Part shown: piece by piece, positions 57,590 through 64,000 of the stretch | Layout of the letters: each line of letters begins with the position of its first letter | How positions within the stretch are numbered: position 1 is the stretch's first letter | Source of the DNA: Paracyclopina nana | Lineage: Eukaryota > Arthropoda > Copepoda > Cyclopoida > Cyclopettidae | Length of the DNA: 64,000 nucleotides | NCBI GenBank assembly: GCA_019096065.1 | Contig: JAGUCH010000001.1 | Location: 1,302,001-1,366,000 of the forward strand | Direction of reading: 5' to 3' | Program-made: the position numbers and the translations under genes | The notes under the pieces: generated by a model | What the model was told of the DNA's origin: nothing | Databases searched by the model: none | The model's input: the letters and a program-made list of their open reading frames with translations, nothing else

Positions 57590-59239
57590 TCATTTTCGAA
57601 CCCAAGTGTGCTCGAGTGCCAAAATGACAATGGATAAGGTGATAAATAGCATAAAGAGAGCAAATAGCAGAATGACATCATTGAAGCTGAGCCCTTTTGG
57701 AGCATCGTTTCGTACCACAAAAAAGTCAGATCGACTCCTCTGAATGACAACTTGAGCTATTCCATCCTCTGACAATTTCAGAATGCAATAGTTGATGACT
57801 TGAGAGAATGCTGAATTAATTGGCAAAATGAAAGCGTTCAATCTATCCATATGGCCTCCAAAGCTGACGATTTGGCTTTCCAGCTCTTTGATTTCATTCC
57901 TTTTCTCTTCCATTGCTTCTTTCACAAGATGGTCGATTCCATAAAATATCCAACCAGGCTCATGGATTAGCTTGTCAACTGCCTGAGCATAGGTCGGTGC
58001 ATATGATTGCCTATTTGATTCGACTCTGGCCCAAAACTTTGCATAATCCGGATCTCCTGCAACTGCCAAAGGCTGAAAAGCTATGGCGTTGTCATATGCG
58101 ATCATGAGCTTCCATTTGGGAAATGATCTCATAGCTTCTCTTAAATCACGAGCAGGAGGTTCAGGCATCGTTGTAAAAAACATGGTCAAAGCTCCATTGT
58201 GAAAGGCAAACACAACAACAAACAAGAACCAAAATGTCAGCCTCACCAATTCACAAGATGCTCGCAGCCCAAAATAATGAAAGCAAATGAAAGCCAAAAA
58301 AAGTAAAGCATTTATTGCTCCATAAACAAGCCACAATTTCAGCGAAAAAGGACGCAGAAATTTGGTCCAATCCGGAAGGCCATTTTGGAAAGCATTGTTG
58401 TAAAATAATTTTTCTCTTATGGCCGTGAAAGGATGGGAAAAGGAGGAAAACAGCCTTCTTTCAAAAGTGGGAGTGTAGTAAATGGTGAAGAAGTCAATGG
58501 AGTTGTCCATTATTTTGCCAACTGCCGTATCCGAAAATGCAGTGTAGTCACTCCAATTGCCATTAATAGGAGTGCTTCCCCAATCTCCGTTGAATACATC
58601 AATTTTGATGCTCAAATTTGCCACGGATTTAAACTGGTCGAAATAAGGCTTGGGAATTCCATGGATGCTGCAATCCAATCCATTGAATTCATCCTTACAT
58701 CCAGATGATGTGGCAAATTTTGCAAAATCTTTGTGGAGTGCAGCCATAAAACCTCCATTGAGGTCGTACTTGCCATCTCTCTTAAATTTGCTCCACAAAT
58801 TTTCCGCCAACGTACTCTGACTTCGAAATGTGAACAATAAGTAAATTTGCCCATTTCTCATTGCGAAAAAGCTTCGGGGCTGTTTGATGGTTGCATAGAA
58901 GGATGTCGACATTTCTAGCAAAATTAAGCAGTTGTTAGGATAACTATTCAGCACACAAGATGTGACATCCATTTCATTTTTGCTCATGACTACATTTCTT
59001 CCCAATGCTATGTTAGAATTTGAAAATTTGACGTAAATGTTGTTATGGTAAGAGGCTTCCTTGAAAACTGCTCTCTTTGACTGGGTGCATTTTTGGTGAT
59101 TGCAAATCAGATTGGCATCATTCCATACCAAAACCTTCAAGCTTTCCACAAGTTGAAAATGATTCAATAGCCCTCGAGCTTTCAGCACAAAAACACCCAA
59201 CCAGAGGAAAAACAGAATGGTTGGACCATTGACAGCCAT
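57590..59239 (-). CDS. divergent ionotropic glutamate-type (IR-like) receptor
   Basis: A single exon of 549 residues. Signal peptide or anchor at 1-23. The long N-terminal part ends in a partial ligand-binding S1 lobe (TAVGKIMDNSIDFFTIYYTPTFERR with FSHPF). A membrane segment lies near 303-327. The third segment is FHNGALTMFFTTMPEPP, the counterpart of YxGALTSFLT in iGluR/IR proteins. S2 and a last segment (about 520-545) follow. It lacks the SYTANLAAF motif and the canonical glutamate-binding residues, as chemosensory IRs do. Such IRs are known from protostomes. Probably a ligand-gated cation channel in sensory neurons. Confidence 0.85.
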   Translation of the reverse strand: MAVNGPTILFFLWLGVFVLKARGLLNHFQLVESLKVLVWNDANLICNHQKCTQSKRAVFKEASYHNNIYVKFSNSNIALGRNVVMSKNEMDVTSCVLNSYPNNCLILLEMSTSFYATIKQPRSFFAMRNGQIYLLFTFRSQSTLAENLWSKFKRDGKYDLNGGFMAALHKDFAKFATSSGCKDEFNGLDCSIHGIPKPYFDQFKSVANLSIKIDVFNGDWGSTPINGNWSDYTAFSDTAVGKIMDNSIDFFTIYYTPTFERRLFSSFSHPFTAIREKLFYNNAFQNGLPDWTKFLRPFSLKLWLVYGAINALLFLAFICFHYFGLRASCELVRLTFWFLFVVVFAFHNGALTMFFTTMPEPPARDLREAMRSFPKWKLMIAYDNAIAFQPLAVAGDPDYAKFWARVESNRQSYAPTYAQAVDKLIHEPGWIFYGIDHLVKEAMEEKRNEIKELESQIVSFGGHMDRLNAFILPINSAFSQVINYCILKLSEDGIAQVVIQRSRSDFFVVRNDAPKGLSFNDVILLFALFMLFITLSIVILALEHTWVRK

Positions 59240-60175
59240 TTTCTGACTGAGCCAATAAAAGTCACTGTTTACATTACAGGTAAGGTTTTGAGGTCAATTT
59301 GCTCTAATGCTTCTTTTGAATGCAAGAACATATTGTGTTTTTCCATTCGTTACCATAGCCTAAATTCACAATTCTTGCCAGCGAATGAGTTATAATAAAT
59401 GATATTTTTCAGTTGCAGCCAAGCCATGATGGGATTTGTGCATGAGATATCTAAGTCAATCTATCTTTTTTGCCATAGCTGACTCATCCAGATCACGCGA
59501 GAGGCAATTTTTTCTCAAATAATTCTGCCTTAGCTACACTTGCATTGGAAACATGAATAAATGTCACTTTCGAAAATTTTCAGTTCACAACTTGGCTTAT
59601 AATTAAAGGCCATGAAAGCTTCGAATGCTAAATGAGCTACAGTACATGGTAATCTGCATTGCAGGCGTTCCCTCAAAGTTTCCTCAACCTGCAATTACAA
59701 GCACAAGTCAGTACGAAGAAATATGAGCTTGAGCATGTTTTTAAAATACAATCATTAAAAAAATAAGATAAAGCTTTTCGAGAACGCAAGTGTTTACTCA
59801 ATATGTCATTCAATATCTTATGCCCATGGTGGCCATTTTTCACCCATTAAGTGAGCAACAAAGGCTTCTATACAAATTGTCGTAGTACAAGTCCATATGC
59901 ATGTGGCGTACTACAAAATCATACACTAATACATATAGTGTATCGCTCACACTGGGACTCGGTGAACAAAAGGCTTTCTTTTCTTCCGTCAAATGCACAC
60001 TGGGTAGCAAAACACTCCATAGCCGAACCAGACCACTGTGCACCTCCTTCTTTCCTCCTACCTGCTTTCGAAAACGAGTCATACCACAACACGACAAGAA
60101 CGTAGAAAGTTAATTTAGTATAAGCATTCACTTTCATTAGGAAATTTGTGATACATCGAATGTGCTTGCAACAAC
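59240..60175. other. upstream region of receptor and TMEM138
   Basis: Divergent promoter space with no supported gene. Frames at 59840-60137 overlap on both strands without domain content. Confidence 0.5.
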
Positions 60176-60827
60176 ATGAAGTTGTCTTTGACCAGGTACA
60201 GATCGATGCTCAGTGTTCAAATGATGCTCCTGATTGTGGACCTGCTAATCAACACATTTTGTGAATACCTCCGGTTTGAAAGTGTCATACTCCTTGTTGT
60301 TTTCATGTGAGTACAAATGAACATGCACTTTGATTTCACAGCAGTTATTCATCATAATATTCAATTTCAGAATACAGGACGTGTGCTTGGTGTTCTCCCT
60401 GATTATTGTCTTCCTATCCTTTTTCTCTACCTACATTTTCCAGGTAAGATCTTATGTTAAATAAATAATTTCAAAAATTCATTTTCTTAACATGAAGGCT
60501 GGACTCGTTGGAGTCTTGGTTCAACAATTCCGGACTCCGATCATTGTAACCTTGTTGTACATTAGCCTTTCAATAGCCTTTCACGTGTGGAGTTTGCATG
60601 TGCGGTGGTATGATCCAATGTCATATTGGTGGACAGATGGACTTTTGGCACTATTTGTTCTCCAAAGATTTAGTAAGTCATTTCGCAATATAATGGAAGA
60701 TTCCTTCTTAATGAGTGATAATTCCTTCACAGCCTCAGCCTTCTACTACTATTACTACAAAAGGACGGCTTTATGCATCACTGATCCGAGCTTTTACGGA
60801 GACTTATCATGGGCTACCAATTCATAA
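60176..60827 (+). CDS. TMEM138: TMEM138, ciliary transition-zone membrane protein (frameshift in exon 2)
   Basis: Exons 60176-60306, 60372-60443, 60498-60672 and 60733-60827. Matches the family in order: IQDVCLVFSLIIVF, AGLVGVLVQQF, WTDGLLALFVLQR, YYKRTAL.I.DP.FY. Four membrane segments, about 157 residues expected (162 in human). TMEM138 is needed for primary cilia and is mutated in Joubert syndrome. Exon 2 is one base short of the frame: the TTTT run at 60421-60424 would need a fifth T to read FLSFFSTYIFQ as in other species. This is a sequencing or assembly error, or a real null allele. Intron sites are canonical, which favours an error. Confidence 0.88.
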
Positions 60828-61454
60828 CTTTGGACAAAGCATCTGAAAAGTACAAGCTTTTGATAAAAAACGATTACCTGCCCCACAGTACGAATATTGT
60901 GCCAACTTGACCTAACGCTATGTTATCTCTAATTTGTCCCCTCTTGTTGGAATATTATAGCAAAAAAGTAATAGAATGACCTGTTTGACGACTCGTAGCC
61001 CTTTTTTTTATATGACAAATGAACACGAATAATATCGCCTAGAAGTAATTTTAGCAATATTGCTCATCTCGAATCAATGAGCTTATCCAAGGATGAATGA
61101 GAATGCTTTACGTATAATTGAAAAGAGAAAGGCCTTTGCAATGTTCATTTTTTAGGATAGGGCCTTTTTGAGCTCGGCTATTTTGGTCGTGGTCAATTAA
61201 CTTTAATTTCTTGCGCCTCAATAAATCAATGTAAAAAGGACCACTTTATCGGAGAAAGGATTGCGGTCGTTCGAAACCTGTAAAACATTTCTCTTTTTTG
61301 CTGGAGTTCTACAGAGGAAGATAATTTTGAGCGAGGAGGTTCAGTGATATCTTAAAAAAATAATCCGTTAATCTTTGACATCTTTTTCGAATAGAATTGA
61401 AAGCATTACCTGAGGAGTTTCATGTGACAGCCAAATATAGTTAGAAATACGTGG
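60828..61454. other. intergenic
   Basis: Short AT-rich gap between two convergent genes; nothing recognised. Confidence 0.5.
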
Positions 61455-62306
61455 TTACATCGAGAAATGGAAAATGGGCCTCGCAGAATCATCGTTATCA
61501 GTTAAAATCCTTTGCAAGACAGGCAAATCAACATGACTCTCTTGAAGCTCCGAGTACATGTTGAAGCAGTCATCATCAGGAGCATCGGGATGTTTCCTTG
61601 GGAAATGCGTAGAAGCTCCAAAAAGCTCTCTCACGTGTCTTGGTCTCTCTCCAGGATCGGAATGGCGAATGAAACCATACGAAGTGAGCCTCTCTAGCTC
61701 ATCAAGGCTTTCTTCTTTACGGCTATTTTGTTGCATCAAATGGCCTAAATCATTCTGGAGGATCGGATGACGGCTGGCATCAACTGACTTTTCCAAGATT
61801 CCCAAAACAGCTGAGGAGCTGCTGCTCAATTTCGGCTGAGAACCAACTTTCTCGTACCCCTGACACTGAGACCGAAACGGCTCGGTCACTTTTCGGTACA
61901 ATTTATCCTTGAACTTCTCCTTTTTCCTGAGCAAAGTCGGCGGAATGTTTTCCTTGTCTTCTTCGCAGAAGTCAAAGCTGTTCGGGTCAGGACCTTCCAA
62001 AAGGCCAGCAAGGTCACCACTGAGCCTCGCTTTGTCCTTTGTCACCATGAAGGATTTCTTGCCCAGGTCGAACAGTCCAAATTTTTCACAATTCGCATTC
62101 GGCCGCAAAATCAGCCGTCTCTTGCTGCACTCGTTACTTCCGGCATCTCCATTATGGAGTTTCCGCTGAATTTTGGTCGCCATTGGCGTTTTGGCTTTCG
62201 GCTCTTTCACTCGTTGGCGTTTCGCTTTTCGTTGCTTGATCGGCGTGGATTCGTAAAATTCCCTAGTTTTTCTCTTTTTCGGCTTCAAAATGGGCGAAAG
62301 ATCCAT
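61455..62306 (-). CDS. basic nuclear-type protein with KEN box and D-box
   Basis: Intronless, 283 residues, not recognised. The first 50 residues are Lys/Arg-rich with bipartite-type nuclear signals (KPKKRK, KQRKAKRQR). A D-box RLILRPNAN is at residues 64-72 and a KEN box at 118-120 (EEDKENIPP), both degrons for the anaphase-promoting complex. A Ser run is at about 155-161, and RELFG later may bind cyclins. The pattern suggests a cell-cycle-regulated nuclear protein (securin-, sororin- or shugoshin-like), but no family domain is seen. It lies 132 bp downstream of a secreted-peptide gene on the same strand. Confidence 0.75.
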   Translation of the reverse strand: MDLSPILKPKKRKTREFYESTPIKQRKAKRQRVKEPKAKTPMATKIQRKLHNGDAGSNECSKRRLILRPNANCEKFGLFDLGKKSFMVTKDKARLSGDLAGLLEGPDPNSFDFCEEDKENIPPTLLRKKEKFKDKLYRKVTEPFRSQCQGYEKVGSQPKLSSSSSAVLGILEKSVDASRHPILQNDLGHLMQQNSRKEESLDELERLTSYGFIRHSDPGERPRHVRELFGASTHFPRKHPDAPDDDCFNMYSELQESHVDLPVLQRILTDNDDSARPIFHFSM

Positions 62307-62438
62307 GCCGGAGTTTGTTTATTTTTGACCCGCGGCGATTTCGCGCAAAAACCACTTTTATTCAATTTCAGCTTTGTTTACATTAAAATTAGTTATTATT
62401 GTACGATGTATAAATATATATAGGCATAAATAGTTCGT

Positions 62439-62842
62439 TTACTGTTCTTGTTGGTCGTAAATGCTGAGCAGGACTTTTTTCAGCACTCTCTCAGCTTCTT
62501 CAGCGTTGAATGTCGCTCGGACAGAATTGGGTGACATGCCACCATCGGCGAGCTCTTCCAAGGGGACAATCCGGTCTGGTTTCTGGTTAACCTATGGCAA
62601 AAGTGTTCTTGATAAAATGCTTGATAATCATGTTGTGGGCGCAAAATTACCCTTACGATTGCTCTAGGTTGGATTGGGGGCAAGAAACTGCGGCTGTCAT
62701 GGTAGCCAATGATTGGTAGGCGCCTGCCAATGCCATGGTAATGCCTGAAGATGTCTTGCACACGATCCTCGTTGTAGGGTCGACTCCAACCTTCCGAGAC
62801 TATCAGCGATATGAGGATCAGCATTAAGATTGCTCTCGCCAT
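62439..62842 (-). CDS. small secreted protein, candidate peptide precursor
   Basis: Exons 62842-62651 and 62591-62439 encode 114 residues. The signal peptide is about residues 1-20 (ends SEGWS). Then comes a processed-looking region with Gly-Arg-Arg at 39-41 in RHYHGIGRR, which would release an amidated peptide ending HYHGI-amide. A second segment is LPIIGYHDSRSFLPP. No cysteines in the mature part. The remainder is acidic and helical, like a precursor spacer. The precursor is not recognised; cleavage and amidation are inference. An upstream in-frame ATG at 62905 would bury the signal peptide, so 62842 is preferred. Confidence 0.7.
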
Positions 62843-63419
62843 GATGAGGGATTCGTTTGGACTGTCGGCCTCTGCTTGACAATCTTGACATCTATATTTG
62901 AACACATGTGTTTCGAGAAAGCTCTCATGGGATATATCTCAGGCCTAAAGTTGATGGTAGCTAAATTGGACCACAACGCTTGATCATTCACAGCTCACCA
63001 ATAAAGATGCACTGAAAACGATATTTGCTATCTGAGCAAGGCCAATATTGCATCATTGACGTCACAGCTTTGAAACGCGTTCAAAGTCTCCCTTGCTGTA
63101 ACTGCTTGAAAACAGTTCATGACACTTGATGACACATTCATAAATAGCTGGACAATTTTCCAAGAATGATGCAAAAGTACGCGCTTAATCATAGCCAGCT
63201 TTAAGTGGATTATACGATATGTCACTGAATAATTTGGCAATGTTTTTGACCTGATCAGATCACGAACCCATGGTGCATGACTATTTATAGCAATAGGAAA
63301 AAGGCTCCGAGAATCAGCCCATCAAATATGCGTCATGCACTAACGGACAATCAGTACTATTGGAATTGGTGTATATTTAGAACTGGTTAATTATAGCATT
63401 ATATCACATACGGCCATTA
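62843..63419. other. intergenic
   Basis: Upstream of the small secreted protein and downstream of CLIP1. A 70-codon antisense frame at 63028-63240 has no domain. Confidence 0.5.
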
Positions 63420-63986
63420 TCAAAAGGTCTCTGCGTCTTCGCACTCATCCGCTCGATGGCCAAACATTTCGCAATTGGTGCAATACTCACGCACTTGTCC
63501 TCGTTGGCCTCCAGACTTGGTATTGGGATGGTCAGTCTCCTCAGCAGACTCCATGGCTTGCGTGGGGCAATCTTCCGTGTCGTGGAGGTCGAATTGGTCG
63601 CAAATGTCGCAGAAAAGTCGCGGCGCGACGCGATTCGTGTCGATGCCATTGAGCATGGCCATGTCCGCAATATCAAGGGTATCCAGGATGCCCGCGGACT
63701 CCAACAGGTCCAGCTTGGCCTTGAGCTCGTCGTTCTTGCGCTGCATGTCCACAATGACAGAGTTCAAAAAGTCGATTTGACTACGAAGGCCATCGTGATC
63801 CTCAAGGTCAAGCGTGCTCGCCGACTTGGCAGGGCTTGATTCGCGATATGTGTTAATCTTGGACTCGAGTTCCCGTTTTTCTTGCTCCAAAATGAGCACA
63901 CTTCGCTTGTAGGAATTGAGCTCGCGGTTCTCCAGCACCAATTGCTCATAGGCGCGTTTCTGCATCGTAAACTCATCAATTTTCTC
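63420..63986 (-). CDS. CLIP1: CLIP-170 C-terminal exon (partial gene)
   Basis: The last exon, 188 residues plus the stop; the acceptor TATATAG precedes 63986 and the rest lies beyond the window end. It starts in coiled coil (YEQLVLENRELNSYKR; DGLRSQIDFLNSVIVDMQ). It ends with the two CLIP zinc knuckles, LFCDICDQFDLHDTEDC and YCTNCEMFGHRADEC, and the C-terminal DAETF that corresponds to the EEY/F-like tail. CLIP-170 tracks growing microtubule plus ends; the knuckles bind p150Glued and LIS1 and fold back on the CAP-Gly domains. Confidence 0.95.
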   Translation of the reverse strand, partial: EKIDEFTMQKRAYEQLVLENRELNSYKRSVLILEQEKRELESKINTYRESSPAKSASTLDLEDHDGLRSQIDFLNSVIVDMQRKNDELKAKLDLLESAGILDTLDIADMAMLNGIDTNRVAPRLFCDICDQFDLHDTEDCPTQAMESAEETDHPNTKSGGQRGQVREYCTNCEMFGHRADECEDAETF

Positions 63987-64000
63987 CTATATATCAAAAA

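Overview
The window is animal nuclear DNA. It is AT-rich, with short GT-AG introns (mostly 50-100 bp) in otherwise compact genes, and it holds clear orthologues of animal genes: cohesin STAG, WAVE/SCAR, the tailless-type nuclear receptor, CLIP-170, TVP23, TMEM138 and CCDC142. A divergent ionotropic-glutamate-type chemoreceptor points to a protostome invertebrate, perhaps a small crustacean. The species is not settled from sequence alone. Many MITE-like and terminal-inverted-repeat (TIR) elements sit in introns and intergenic DNA.

Layout: a 5S rRNA gene (75-193). TVP23 (+, 873-5570), whose second intron is essentially a 4-kb TIR element carrying its own ubiquitin-protease-like gene. A neuronal-calcium-sensor gene (-, 5612-6323) converging on it with a 41-bp gap. 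A long gene-poor stretch. A type II membrane protein with seven Lin-12/Notch repeats (+, 11105-13963). NR2E1/tailless (+, 18503-20152). STAG (-, 22337-26124) diverging from WAVE (+, 27625-29944). A second calcium sensor (+, 30735-31421). A secreted GH18 chitinase-like protein lacking the catalytic acid (+, 31993-33395). Two paralogous single-pass membrane proteins (+, 34414-35262 and 37319-38651). CCDC142 (-, 39902-48644; 12 exons, introns filled with mobile elements). A 5-kb gene-poor stretch. A Cys-rich membrane protein next to a TIR element (+, to 56165). A 7-TM receptor and an ionotropic receptor in head-to-tail order (-, 56382-59239). TMEM138 (+, 60176-60827; apparent 1-base frameshift). 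A protein with a KEN box and a D-box (-, 61455-62306). A small secreted peptide precursor (-, 62439-62842). The last exon of CLIP-170 (-, from 63986).

Most genes are unlinked housekeeping or developmental functions. The linked groupings are the receptor pair at 56.4-59.2 kb (149-bp gap, operon-like), the two calcium sensors, and the tandem paralogues at 34-38 kb. The most unusual features are the intron-forming element in TVP23 with a protease cargo, a set of CTCF-like motifs (some carried by an interspersed repeat), an open frame after the WAVE stop codon, and several small uncharacterised proteins.
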